Source: Mycteria americana | Lineage: Eukaryota > Chordata > Aves > Ciconiiformes > Ciconiidae | Direction of reading: 5' to 3' | Assembly (NCBI RefSeq): GCF_035582795.1 | Contig: NC_134366.1 | Coordinates: 3,144,828 to 3,208,827 of the forward strand | DNA: 64,000 bases | Shown here: positions 23,321 through 36,499 of the stretch, in pieces | Position numbering within the stretch: the stretch's first letter is position 1 | Layout: the number at the start of each line of letters is the position of its first letter | The notes under the pieces: model-generated | Databases searched by the model: none | What the model was told of the DNA's origin: nothing | What the model saw: only the letters and a program-made list of their open reading frames with translations | Program-made: the position numbers and the translations under genes

Positions 23321-26300
23321 GTGAAGGGGTTCAGGCAGCCACATGCCTGTATCTCTGAGTCTCTTGCTCATACCAGCATGGGGGAGAGCCTGGATTGATG
23401 TCAGTGAAAGGGGGTCAGCTGCCATGGCACTTGCCACCATCACAAAACACATGGGCCGTCACTCAGCTGATCTTGGCAGATACGCAGCGGCTGCTTATCT
23501 CCTACTCATGTCTGGACCCCATTGAGCCACATGGAATGACCCAAATGTAAGGAAATGTTACCTGAATTTGCTGGATTCAGCAAAGCCTTTTTCCAGGAGG
23601 TTTCTGGGGCCCAGATGTCCATAAGTGGCAGGTTAACTAGCACATCATTGCCTGATACTCTCAGTTTTCACCTGGAATGAGAAGCAAAATTTGACCTTGG
23701 AAGAAGCCACAAAACAGACTGACTGTGGTTCTGCATTTGCATCCTTCCCTGCCTGCCAGGGAGTTTATGGGAGCCCTGATCACTAATTTCCAGTTTACTT
23801 TATCTCCATGTTACTTTTACTGTCCTTCATCTTCTGGCTTTTTTGAATCAGTGCCGGGTTCCAAGGACGAGATAGTAGGAAAATGTTCTGCTGTGTGTGC
23901 TGCAGATGCTGGACGCTCAGGCCTGTTTCTTTATGTTGCTCCAAAATAGTCATACCACAACACTGGACCATGTGCACGAGTCACAGGTTGGGTGGTTTGC
24001 TTGGGAACATTTGTCCAAGCTTTTTGTTGTTGCATGAAACTAGTACATGTGTGTATCTGGAGGAAAGCATCAGAGTATGTACGTATATGTATAAGAGTAT
24101 GTAGTTTTTTGCTGGGCACTCTTATCTTCCAGTGCATTTCTCGGGAAAATGTAATTTTCCCAGGAGCCAATTTGGGGCAGCCACCCTATTTGGAGGGGGG
24201 ACACCACACAAGTATCCGGATGTGCTTTGTGCCATGCTGCTTGCCCTCAGATGCAGAGACCGTGCTCCAGCTTGTTTTATCTAGTGGCACAGATATTGCC
24301 ACAGGGTCCCGGCTCAGACCTCAGGTTGTTGGGTGAACACGGGCAGCATTGCGGCCAGCCTGGCATACATGAGTTCAAAATGCAGTATGACATTTTAAAA
24401 TTGCTGCGGGCATTCACATGTGATGTGCAGGGTTCACCCCAGGTTCCTCCTGCAGCCGATTCCCCATCACCCATCTGCCCTCCCCTCCTCTCCCCTGTTT
24501 GGGTTGTTGCTAAACCTCAATGCAGAACAAGGGGGAAGCAACCTGCTCTTCCTCCTCACCTTGCACAGCTGATGGCACTGGACCAGAGAGGCAGAAGAAG
24601 TCCCGTGCCAAGGCACCCCAGGGGATGGAGGGGAGTGCATAGCTGCCAGCATGCAAGGGCATTTCGGCACCTGTGAGATTGTGTGTGTGTGTGGGCATGC
24701 AAAACCCTCCTGGCCTGTAAATCATTGTCAGCGTTCACACATATTAGGCCATAGTTCAGGGACTAACCAATGAAGCATCCACTCTCAAACATGCCATCGT
24801 ACCGCTGATTTACAAGCAGTCGTAGCACAACACTCCCAAGACGGTTCCTCATGCAAGTTCAGAGGGGTATCGGGCTTTGGGGAGCACAAGACATTTTCAG
24901 GTGCTTGTGTGGGTGAGAGGAGATGCATCTTTGTCACATTCAGATCCCTCACACATGGAAAATGCTGGTTTCACGAGCAAAGAAATGATAGAGTGCACCT
25001 ACATCATCTGTCAAGAGTGAGCCCACTTGACCACTCAGCTACTACATGACCACACTCTCATTCTTGTGATTCATGTGGGTAAGGCATGGGCAAAGCACAG
25101 TACACCACGGTCCATCAGCCGTATGCCGTGGCTCTCCTTCAGGTTATCTACTGAGAGATTTTGTGCTTCTTAAGCACAATGTTGACTGTTAATGTGAGCT
25201 GGAGCCAGGCAAACAGCAATGTGGATGGAAAACACAAAGATCGTAATGGTCAGCTTGCATAAGCCTCTCTTAATCCCCTTAACCTTTTTATCAGCCCAGG
25301 TCTTCTCTTTCCTCCATTCCCACATTCTTTCTGCATCCCACCTCCAGGCCAAACAAGTTTCTCCCATCCATCTCCCCACAACATCTGTCCTCACCCCTCA
25401 CTCAACCAGACACCTCCTGAGATCCCCACCAACCTGAATCATTCTATCTTTCTGCAATTAACATTAGTTGTAGTCCTAACCCAACCCAGTTAGGACAGGG
25501 TTTTGACAGGGTTTCCATGCACCACGATGGTGGCAGGAAGGGGCTGATGTGGGTGTCTCGGTAGGTCTGTGTGATCCCGCGTTCAGGGAAGGGTGCAGCA
25601 GTTAGGCTTCCTGCCGAGAGGAGTCTGTGTGCCCTTCGTTCCCTCCACTGTGGCAAGTCAAAAAGCCAAAAGGCATGTGCCGCTTCCAAGGGCGTGTTTC
25701 TGCTGGCCTTTGCTGTTGGGCAGATAAAAGTAATTCTCATCTATTTTAACCACTCACTTTAAATCCTCAAAAGTATGTATGAGTTGGCCAAGGTTTGCTG
25801 GCACTTTTAGTACAGGCTGGACCTAGTCCATCCTTCCTTCGGGTCCTGTCTTGAAGCAAAGCCATTCTGAAATTTGTAAGGGCTCATGCAATTGCAAGTT
25901 GCAGCAAAGCCTGGGATGGGCAGGCCAAGCTGGAATAGGTCTACGGCAGCAGATGCTTTTATAATGAATGAAGGTTTAGCTGCTGAAGGTGGCCTTGATG
26001 CTGAAAGTAGGTGTCCTTGTAGTCTTGGCCAAAAGCAATAGTAGGAGCCTAGAGCCTGGGAAGAGGCTTTTGGGTGAACTGGTTGGCCTTGAGAGAAGAT
26101 GAAGGACATGGGGACTGATGGAGGAGAAGAACTAGGATAATACAATATTTGTTACGGTGCAAAGTTTGGATATTTTCTCCCTGAGAAGCCCAAGACTTGA
26201 ATTACCAGAGAGAGAGAGTGGGAAAAGGTTTCTACTTATTTTTGGCAGCCAGGAAGACTCTTATCTCCAGAAGGTGGAAGGGTTTCTTTGAAACTTCTGG

Positions 26301-28252
26301 AGAAATGTTCTGGAGAAGCAAATGCAGTTCACTCCTCTAGGAAGGCAGGGTTTCCTCAGCTGAACATTTACCTAAATCTGTGGTGTGCAGATGTTCATAG
26401 AGATTTACAGCATTGATAGGATGCCTGGTCTAATAGGTGCATATGGTGTACATGTAAGTGGTATATGTCCTGGGCCATCTTCTCCTGCTGAAATTCCCTT
26501 TCTGATGGACACGAGTGCCATGCTCCTCTGTCTTGCTGTGATTTCTGAGCAACAAGAGTGATGCTGTGAGGGAACACAGGCTGGAAACAGAAATACTTCC
26601 ACAGATGTGACTGGCAGTAGCCTTGTAAAATATAGGACTAGCACTCACCTGTGCTGCTGGATTATGGTTGGGTGACTCAGACGTGCCCTGGATTAAAACT
26701 GAAGCTTGCTGGGCTATTCTTTGATGTTGGGGGGGGGGGGGGGTGGTGGTGTTTGTTTTGGAGACTTTTTCTTCCCCACAGGACATAGGCAATAATTCAA
26801 AGGTCCAGACAATGAAATCCACACACCAAATGGTAGCTAGCAGGCCAAAGCAAGTCAGAGCACTACTCTCTTCCACTCGGCCGTTGCATCATGTCTAAGG
26901 GCAATTGATCAGCAGGAAATTTCTGCGGTGGGTGCCTTTATTTCTGCTTTTTACATGTTGAGGTCTTAATGCACAAGGGATCAAAAAAGACTGTTGAAAC
27001 TGGAATAAAAGAGGAGCTCCTATCTTCCTCTCCAACTAGTGTGTCTCAATTTTCCCTACTTTTCCAGATGTGGGAGAACTGGGTTCTTCTGCCCTTCTGA
27101 TGGATCCACTGCTGGTCCCAGATCCCAGTCTGGGAATCCTGTGATTCCTGACCTCTTCAAAGTGCCATGAGTCGTTAAATTATTAATAGCTTAATTTCCT
27201 CAAGGCACAGAGAAGCCCCATATCACTACAGGAAGAAAGTTGGGGGACAGAGTGGGTGCATTGCCTTTGGCCCTGGTGGGTGTGGAAAGCATTGGGAAAA
27301 GCTCAGTGCTGTTCTGTGCTGGGGTCCTTTGCTTTGGCAAGCCAGGAAAGCTTTGCTTCTCTTCTGAGGAACCAACGCTGTCCTCAGATAGTTTCTCCAG
27401 CCTTTATTGGGAGAACCGGCAGGTTTTTATCATGGAAAAAAGTGGAGCAACAGGAGTCTTACTCCTGCCTGTCTGCTGGTCTTTTGCAAAGGGAAGAAGG
27501 GGAGACCAAGCATTGACCTTCCTCCTGACAACATTTCCTAACCATATACATAGGAAGCCTTCATACCACAGACACAGGAGCCACCTCCCTGCGGGCACTG
27601 GGAGAACCTGCTCTGGTGGACCTGAAGGTGGTAGATGTGGAAATGGCCCCATCTATTGGCCACAAAACTGATCTAGAGCACAGTGGCCTTCAAACCATGC
27701 TGAAATCATGCAAAACTGCTTATCTGCCACTGGATAATGGCCTTCAGTCTCCTGCTTCTCCCATGATCTCTGTGGACTTCTCCAAGCATGGGCCCATCAT
27801 CTGCTGGAACGAACAGATGTACATCTCCAGTGGCTGCCACTTAGCTGCAAGTGTGGAGATAAACAGCAATTAACCTAAAATAGTCCTTGTCCTTGTCAAG
27901 CTGAATACACTTATTTCAGGAACTTTTTTTTTTTTCCCTTAAGAAAGCAAGGCTTTGGGATGAGGGAGTGAAATAGTACAGGAAGAAAAAAAGAGATGGC
28001 TTTTTACTATGTTCACAAGCAAGAAATCCACCCTGCAAGTTCTGCATTTGTATGTAGGAAGAGATGTGAATCTCCAGGACCTGGGCTTTGCCCAGATGGG
28101 GATAAAGCTGCCCTTGTGTTCCTGGTAAGCCAGCAACCTGCAGGATCCCTGGGAGGGAGTGTTTTGGGAAAGGGCTTTAACCCAAGTTGAGGAGCATGAG
28201 CTGCTAGGATGGGTGAGGATGCACCTGTTCCCACATGCAGCTCCATGGAGAA
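23321..28252. other. Intergenic, no gene seen
   Basis: Mixed sequence with G15 at 26729-26743 followed by TGGTGGTG. The reading frames here (longest about 150 codons) show no domain, no family resemblance and no supporting splice pattern that I can see. Confidence 0.5.
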
Positions 28253-28269
28253 CCAGTGCCATCTTCTGG
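28253..28269 (-). promoter_or_regulatory. CTCF-like motif, minus orientation
   Basis: The minus strand reads CCAGAAGATGGCACTGG, which matches the CTCF core CCASYAGRKGGCRSYR except for A at the Y position. It lies about 1 kb to the left of an oppositely oriented match. Motif evidence only. Confidence 0.35.
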
Positions 28270-31200
28270 CAAATGAGACCTTTCCCAACCTAGTACCAGC
28301 AGGCAGGCAGCACACGGCTTGGGGATCGCTGGCTGGCCAATGCACAACACCAGATTTTAGGGTCACTTTGGACAGGGAGGTCTCCAGAAGATGCACCGAC
28401 ATTGTATTACCACCACACTTAGCCTCGTATTACAGCTGCGTTTTGCTAGGCTGTGTGCAGATGTAGAATAAAAGATTGACCCTGCCTGGAAAAGCTGGAA
28501 ATCCACCTCTTTTCCCTGTCTGTGCAGTATTATGTGATTATACAGTGTTGTGCTATCTCAGTTTTGGGCTTCTCAGAGACAGTGCAATGGAGAGCAATAA
28601 CACAGACCAGCTTCATCTTTCACCATGAATGATCCAGGGACTAATTGTAATTTCAGTCCCATTTTGCTAATCCACTGAGACTAAGGCTGAAATTTTGGGT
28701 CTGAGATGTGGCTTGGGACCATCCTGAAGTAACTCATCTCATGGGAAGCTGAGGATGAACAGCTGGGAAACAGACCCCTTAAATCACAGTCCTTCCTAGA
28801 AGTGGGCCCTTCTTACGCCGCAGAAGACAACACTATCAGTTAATTTAATTACTTTAACACTCTGCTAAGTGAAACTGTTGGATGGACCCTCGTGGCTCAG
28901 CTCTAGCTTGAGCCAAAGGGACAACTATAGCAGCTGAAAAAGCAATAGGTGCGTAAACCCCCCAAATCAACCTCCCCATGGATAGGACAGCTTTTGCTGA
29001 GGGTACGAGCAGCTAGTTGAGGTCCCCAGAGATGGTAGCTATTAAGGACACTTCAGTGAAGCACGTTTTCCCTTCCCACCTGCTCAAGAAATGGCATACC
29101 AATGGACAATGAAACGCTGTCGCTAGGTGCAACCCTAAACAAGCCTCAAGTGGACCTACACATAGGCTTATAGGTCTTTGACTGAGGCTTACTGGTCATC
29201 TCCTTCCCACGTCCCCTTGCAATTGCCCCTCAGGAAGCCAGAAGAGGAGTTTTGCAGGAGCTGTGAGCTGTTCCATGGTCACTAGATGGCAGTCACTGTT
29301 TACATTTGGCAGCTCTTGACAGGTGAGGGCTGTCTAAGGGTGAGAAGAAATCAGTGTCACTTGGAACAAAGATTCGCAGCAAGGACATTTTGGTGGGCTG
29401 CGGGGATGGATGCTGACTGGTAGCCCTCCGGGATAAGCTACCTAGTGAAACAGAGAAGCTCCTTCTTCAGCGGTTAAGAGCAACTTTGGATCAATGTGTC
29501 ACAGCAAGTCAGAGCTGGGAGTTCTGCACTTCCCCACCTCTGGTCATGGGTACCACCAGTAGCAGCAACAGCTACAGACTGCTGCCCGCTTAGTGCTGCA
29601 GTGTGAATGGACTCAGCTTTGCATCAGCACAGGACACAGGGATCCTGCCAGACGTTTGGATCTGTAGCTCCAGGGGCTCTGACAGCAGATGAAATGGAGC
29701 GGTCTGAGCTCGTTCAGCCTCTCTGCAGCACAGGAGACATGGGGCTCAACCGCATCCCTGAACAATCTTGGTTCATTGGGACACGTGGGTTCACATCCCC
29801 TTCAGACAGGTCTGACCTCTTGGCTGGCCTCTCACCAGTGCGGGAATTGCATGCAAAGCCGTGGAGTGCAGCATGGCTGGTGCTGCCCAAAACCGGTGGG
29901 AATCCCCCAGTTTTTGTCTTACACCAACAGCAAGGGAGGTAGCAGAGTATTTTGCTGATGACCCCTTTTTCCCCTCTGTAAATCCCACATTTGTAGTCAC
30001 ATTCAGGACATGCTTGTGGCTAACAGTTTGGGAACCGTTGGCTAAAAGGTTGCAGTGCTGTTCTGGATACTACGTGTGAGATGCTCCTATGTTTCTGAAG
30101 CCTTCTGAAGTAAGCGTAAGTTTTGCCATACATCGTTTGCCAGTGGAACTCACTGCTGCAAGATATTGAGGCAAGACAACTGCCAATAATTTATTTCAAT
30201 AGAAAAATGGAAAACACATTTATCCTCATTACAAAAGCATAGGAGATATAATAGCAAATGAAAAAAAATAATAACATTGTGACAAGGTGAGAAGCATTCT
30301 CGTTCCAGGGCAGAAAGCGACCCATTACTGCTCTGTGTGAGCGGTCTCCCACAAGATCATTCCCCAGGAGAGCCCTTAATTGGCACAGTTTGTAGATGGC
30401 TATTAAGTGAGGTAGACAACTAATGTGATCACTTATGGTTGGCCCAATGGTTGCATTCTCGCCACATATATTTATCTCTTGAGGTAGAAAAACCTCAGGT
30501 GATGTAAGGAAACCTTTGAGAATCTGGGCCTCAGGACATGGAGGAACCTACGTCTCCTTGGTTAACCACGACTCTGACATCTTTGAAGACCCGGGTCTGA
30601 GATACTGAAGGCACATCTGAACACGATGTTCTGCCTTTGTGTTTGAATACAGAGCATCGGTGGAGCCTGAGCATGTCCTCTTCTGAGTTTGTCCTCAGCT
30701 TGGTGTCTGGCCCAGGTCTTTCCAACTCTACAAGGGGTGGGTTTCCTCTGCGACCTCGAGTGGGCATCCCAGTGTCTCTGACAGTGCAAGGAGCTGAGAG
30801 AACAGAAGATGTTGTCCACTGTGTTGTCTGAAGCACCCTGGGGGATGGAGAGGAGATGGGGGAGGGAAGGGGTCTGCTCCCCATGTGAGGGCACTGCCCT
30901 TTCCTCTGCCAGGGCAGCACATGAGCACTGCAAGCCCATGGCGGTGGCTAATGCCATACAGACAACACTGGGGAAGGAAAAGAATATCTTAAAAATAGGC
31001 TTTTTTTGATAGTTACGGAACATACATTCCATTCTTCAATTTTACTTGAAAATCCTGAGATGGAGTTATAAAAAATCATCAGAATCCAAATAGCTATTGC
31101 AAAAACCATCCCTAATCTGTCCCACAGAGTAAGGCTCTCATGGTGGTAGGGGCTGTAAGGGCCTACCTTAATAACAATAAGAAAATTTGTTTTTTCACAA

Positions 31201-34200
31201 AATATGTCTCAAGGTGATTTTCAAGATGGTGGCACATTTTCCTGTCCAGATCTGACCAAGGAATACAATTCTTAAAAGCTAAACAAAAAAAGGGATTGGC
31301 TGATTTGGTTTTGTTAATTTTCTAACCTAATAAAGGGTTGAGATGGCTGGAAGAGTTGTTTTAGTCTAATTTTTTGGGGGTGGTCAGATCCCCAAGCTTT
31401 AAATAGGAGCTGAGACCAGACCTCACTGGGGATACACACCAGGTGGGCATAGGACAGAGGGTGCTTATCTGGGATGGGCATTTTTTATTTCGGACGTAAT
31501 ATCCATTAATTTTCTACAATTATCCCTTGTAGTCCGTGAATGCTCATGTACCAGTATGGTGAGTGTGGGGGGAAGAAAGAGAAATTTATTTGCAAGCTTA
31601 TCTCCATTTAATTTGTATCTGTGATCAAGTGCCATCACTTTGGGAACCACAAAGCAGCCTCACAGATGCTAGAAACCAGATCCAGTGCAAGCCAAGGTTG
31701 AACATCCTCAAGGGAACTCTAGCGAGGCCCAAAACAGAGACTCCAAGCCATGCTGGAGGTGTTATTACAACACTTCTCCAAAATATAATCTGGAATTATT
31801 TGATTTATCAGAGCATAAAACTGTTTTTTCATTTCTTCTGTGACTTCTTTTTTTAATTTGAATCCTGCTAAATGCCTGTGCTGTCTTGTGGCAGGGAGTT
31901 CCTCAGCTTAATCATTAGCTATGTATATAAAAGCATCTGCTTTTACTGGTTTTAATTTTGTTGCTTTTAATTCCATTGGGCTAGTATCGTGAGTCAGGAC
32001 AAATTATAATTTCTTGACTGATTTCTATCCTGTTCATTAGGTTGTACATCTCTTACTCACCGCCTCTCAGCAATGAAACCCTGATATTTTTAATCTGCTC
32101 CTCTTTATCTTTTATTTTTTTCTGTTTTGACAGAGGGTGACTGGAGCTGAATATGGTTTTCATGTTTAGGCAATCTCACGAGGTACTCGCAGCATTATTC
32201 CCACTTTCTTCCTAGATATATTCTGACTCCCTTTCTCGTTGGTTTTTTAGATCATTCCTGCACAGGGAGCTGTCCATCGAGGACAACAGCTTTTTTTGGA
32301 GAGGTGGCAGCCTGTGGAGAAGCCCTGCATGGTGACCACCAACCTGGGTTCTTCAAAGGCAACATCACCTGCTACCTGCACTCGATTCTATCAACCAGTC
32401 TTGCTTGCCTGATGCTAATCAAACCCCGATTAGCATAAACCATCACTAGATTTTTTTACCACTTTGTTGCCACGTCCATAGCTATTTTTTAACCAGTACA
32501 TTTGGCTTGGATGGTTCCTTCTTCCTCCACCTCCTTTAACAGGAACTGACATTTTCCCTCCTCTCCACATGCTTTTACCTCTCCTTTTCCCTGTTCTTCC
32601 CATCTCTTCATCTTTCCATCTCCCTCAGCAGAGTTCAATGTTTTCTTTCTGGTTTTGCTATTTTTTTCTTCTGGACAGCTGCTGGTTTCTCCACGAGCCG
32701 TGCTCCCCCTGGATCCTGAGAAATCTATCCCATCTTTCATGGTTCATGGTGTTGCAGTAATCCTCAGTCTGAAGGAAATGACAGGCCACTGCTTTACATC
32801 CAGGATGATGCAGAAAGCTTGAAAATGCCTGAGGAACCTTTTTTACCCTTTGTTGGCTGTTGTCCATGGTCCCAGGGAGGAGATGTGGTGTTCAATCTGT
32901 TTAGGCAGGCCATAAGTGATTAACTGCAGGGACTGAGCAATGATGGCCCTGCTTCATCATGTTGTCCGTGATGGACAACAGCATTGCGAAGGGTCATCAG
33001 GCAAACCCTAGAAGGCTGAGTTTAAAGTAGGTTCAAATGTCGTGCTGTGGTGTTTGATGGTGCAAAACTCATGAGAGCATATTTCCTCCAGCCATCCAAG
33101 GCAACGATACATTTCTTACCCCACACAGGTCCAAGAGAGCTCTAAATTCCTGCCAACCCTATACTGGAATAGGAGAAAGGTTTTAACTTTCTCTTGTCAC
33201 CTACCTCTCCCTTGAAAAACCACAACGCCCTTTCTTCAGCTGTAACCTTACACTGGGAAATACCCTCCGTAGCTTTGAACAAGGTCACTGGGGCCTTTGC
33301 TTTAGGGCATTTTCCAACTGCTTAACTGAGATGAGAACTTCCTTCTGTCGATGCTCCTAAAACTCACTGCCTCCTGTATCCAAGGCAGCTCCAGAGTTTG
33401 CCATGTTCAAAACTGTGCAGGAAGTGTCAGGCAGACTTTGGATGGGGGCACGTATGGCAAAAAGGCACTTTGGACAACGTGGCTTTTTGTCCTCTCCCAC
33501 CAGCAGCTCCCCCCCACCTTCCCTTAACTGGCCACACTGAGCTGGTGGGGACTTGTTCCAATTGCCCCTCGCCCCCAGCTCTGCAAAAGAGCTTCAAGGA
33601 GATGTTAGAATTGCAAAGAAATTATGGGAATTGAATGCGAATAGAATTTTCTTCAAAAATAAAAATGTTTCCAAAAATTTGCATTCTTTATGACCAGTCT
33701 TGCCCACCCCTTCTGAATATAGCTGTCACTTTCTCCATTTCATGCACTACTTCTCCAAATGTCTGTATCTCCAAATTAAGTTACCAAATATCTCAATATT
33801 TAACGGGGATTTTTATTTTTGTTTCTCAACAGACCAGCTTCTGGAGTCATGTTATTTTGTGCAAACATACAGCAAGTTTCCTGGAGTGCAAAATATTTCA
33901 AAAACCATCTCCCCCCCCCCCATTTTAAAAGTTCAGAAACTAGAAAGCAATTCATGACTCCAAATATATTTGATTCCTTAAAACCTTACAAGTTCTGAGA
34001 GGAGCAAACAGAGGCAGAAAGAGCTGACTCCTGATGTCTGGAGTGCCAATGGTTTATCACTCGATGTCTTCTGAATTTGCAGGTTCAGACTTGTGCAGCT
34101 TTAGCTCTGAGGAGTCCACTGAGGGAGAGAGAAAGTGAGGAGAGGATGAGGAAGCATCTCAAGAGAGGACTCGGCAGCCATGAACTATCTGCAGGGCTTT

Positions 34201-36050
34201 CCTAGCGGGTGGCTGAAGATCTCACTCCTCTCCACTGCAGGCAGTGTTGCCACCATGGCCCAGGGATGGGAGCAGAGCAGTCCCTTTTCTGGGAAATGCA
34301 GGGTTGGGAAATGATGGGCCAGATCCTTCCAGGAGAACCAGCACTTTTGAACTCACCCAAATATCCCCGACATTCTACAGTTCCCACCTACCACAGGGAC
34401 ATGGTCACAAGGTAGCTCTCCTCTCTGGTCCACCGGTCCCTGGGAAGTCCTTCCTGGAGCTAATGAGTCAGGGCCATGAGGAACCCGTGGGAGCTCAGCA
34501 GCTGCCTAAAAAGAGGAATAATCTGTGTAGTGGGCCCCACTTCAGGCTCCAGGGTTTAACACTTGCCTTAGTAGATAAAGGCATTTTCCAGACACTCATC
34601 CCTGGTGTGACACCAGCAGGGCAATGGCACATGGGTGACCCATGCCCCATGAAGACCTAAGCACTTTTTCTACCTGACATGGCTGCAGAGAAAGAGTATA
34701 ACCCTTTTTTCTTGGGGGAAAAAAAAAAATTTGCACAGCTGCCAGTGGGGCCAAGCCCTGCAGATTTTACTCCCTTCTTACTCCACAAAGCCAATGGGAT
34801 TTCTGGGTAGGATCGAAGCCAAGTAGGGCTGTTAGGAGGCAAAGTTCTTCAAGCCCTGTGATTTCCTTGCCATTCCCATGAAAAAAACAACTCCAGCAGA
34901 GCCCAGCTCTGCTCTCTTGCTGAATCCAGCCAAATACAACCCACATTAAGGGAGTTGCTGTACATTCATATTGAAAAGCGGGTGCTTGCCAACGTTACGT
35001 GCCTTAAACTTCTCGTTTTCAACTCCTGAGCACTGGCCTGGGGAAAGGATTGTGTTGAGGAATATGTTCATACAGTGCCTGGCACTGGGGGGTTCTGGCT
35101 CACGACTGGGTTTTGTAAGCAGCTCCTGCAAGACTTGTAAAGCGCTGTAATGCATTTGAAGTCTGGTTTCCTTGGGAAACTTGGTTTAGCTGATTATGTT
35201 GTGTGTCTCTATCCACTCGTTTCCTCCCCTCCAACTTCTGAACCCCTCAGCCAATCCCAGCTCAATTTGGCAGAAAGATAAAAGTTCCAGAGAGATTAAG
35301 TTGTATGAAAATAAGTGTACAGGTAGGGAAGAAAGACCTTATTACTGCATTTCCCTCCTTTCCCCCTGGGAGAAAAGGTCTGCGATGTGAGCTGAACCTT
35401 TATTAGGCACCAGAGAGCCCACATAGGAAGAGGGAAGGTACAGGGGACACTGAGCATCATTAGCATAATTTCCCACTGAACTACTTGCTGTTTAAGCCAC
35501 TTTGCTTCATGCCCAGGGCTTGGAAACAACCTTCTAAAGCAGTGTGAAGAATAAGAGGATCTGGACTTAATTTTGGTCCTGCAAACCAGAGTGATTCAGC
35601 CCCTGCTTTTGCTCCCGTACATCACCATGCTCCAAATCCCCTGGCAGAAATCCATTCCTAGGGTGTCCAGCACCCAACCCACATCACCCCATCTGGGAGC
35701 ACAGCCCTTCCTCAAAGCATCCCGCGGACTTTGCAGACCCATGCACCGATCTCCAGTCTTCACCATTGCTTGCACCAGAGCAAAACGGGCACAAAGAACC
35801 TGACTCCTGGCATTTTGCCCCATTTTGATACGTGGCCTGGGATGCTGGGCAAGAAACCATCTGCAGGTGTCACTCCTGCACATGAAGTAAATGTGCCAGA
35901 AGAAAGTCCGGGACAGGTGGCCACCCGCAACTACATTAAGACATCATAACTTTGACTAATTTGTAAACAGGCTGAAAGAACATCCACCCTCCCTGGAAGG
36001 GGGAGAAGTGCCTCTTTAAACCCTGGGGATATGACCTCTTGTCCTCTCTG
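28270..36050. other. Intergenic, no gene seen
   Basis: CpG-poor, partly AT-rich sequence (30.1-32.2 kb) with a CTCF-like motif near 29.28 kb and a C11 run at 33911-33921. The phrase CTTTGAGAATCTGGGCCTCA near 30510 resembles a phrase common in old amniote interspersed repeats. No gene was recognised. Confidence 0.5.
29276..29294 (+). promoter_or_regulatory. CTCF-like motif, plus orientation
   Basis: TGGTCACTAGATGGCAGTC fits the 19-bp CTCF consensus at about 17 positions, including the full CACTAGATGGCAGT core. It is the best CTCF match I found in the window. It lies between WNT9A and WNT3A, about 23 kb and 16 kb from the respective start codons. Confidence 0.5.
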
Positions 36051-36181
36051 TTTATAAGAGGGAGGGGAAGGGGGGGAAAAAAAAAAGGGAAAAAAAAAAA
36101 GGAGGGAGAAAGGGAGAGAAAGTCAGACTTGTTGCCATGTTAAAACCTCCCCCCCCACCATCAGCTTTTGTGATGAAAATG
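36051..36181 (+). promoter_or_regulatory. Candidate TATA promoter and first exon of an unknown transcript
   Basis: TTTATAAGAG (36051-36060) resembles a TATA box. It is followed by a homopurine run, then an ATG at 36137, 15 open codons with a proline run, and a strong donor-like ATG|GTAAGA at 36181/36182. The frame is not recognisable as any protein, so a non-coding RNA start is equally possible. Each signal is common by chance; the combination and order make it worth recording. There is no transcript evidence. Confidence 0.2.
36058..36122. repeat. Homopurine tract
   Basis: About 65 bases are almost all A or G, with G7 and two A10 runs and a GGAGGGAGAAAGGGAGAGAA tail. Such tracts can form triplex DNA and phase poorly in assemblies. 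It lies directly downstream of the TATA-like box at 36053. Confidence 0.8.
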
Positions 36182-36387
36182 GTAAGAGACACTCTCCAGT
36201 GCCTGGGTTTCTCTCTTTGTCATTCAGGCTTTGCAAGGGAGAGCTCCTTTCTGTTTATCTTGGATCCCTTGTCAACACCTCACTTGACTGAGGTTTTAGC
36301 ACCTTGGTGGGGTTTTGGGGGTTTTGTGCTTTTTTTTTTAACTCTCTCAGCCAAATGTGTCTGTTCTTTTTCCTCCTCTGAGTGCAG

Positions 36388-36499
36388 GCAGATCTTTTCT
36401 TCCCACTACTTTTGCAAGAATGCATCTTCTCTTGGCATGACAGTCTCCTACAGCAAAACACCAGACAATCCCCCATCCAGCCCTGTCCAGCCCTTGCCG
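36388..36499 (+). other. Candidate second exon of the unknown transcript at 36 kb
   Basis: A pyrimidine-rich tract (CTGTTCTTTTTCCTCCTCTG) precedes an AG acceptor at 36386-36387. A donor-like CCG|GTGAGA follows at 36499/36500. The 112-nt segment is open in the frame that would continue the candidate first exon. The predicted residues resemble nothing I know. This is an inference from splice-site-like patterns only. Confidence 0.18.

Noticed and set aside
27240..27671. 143-codon plus-strand frame
   Set aside because: No domain or repeat signature, no CpG contrast with its surroundings, and no supporting splice pattern. It is consistent with chance.
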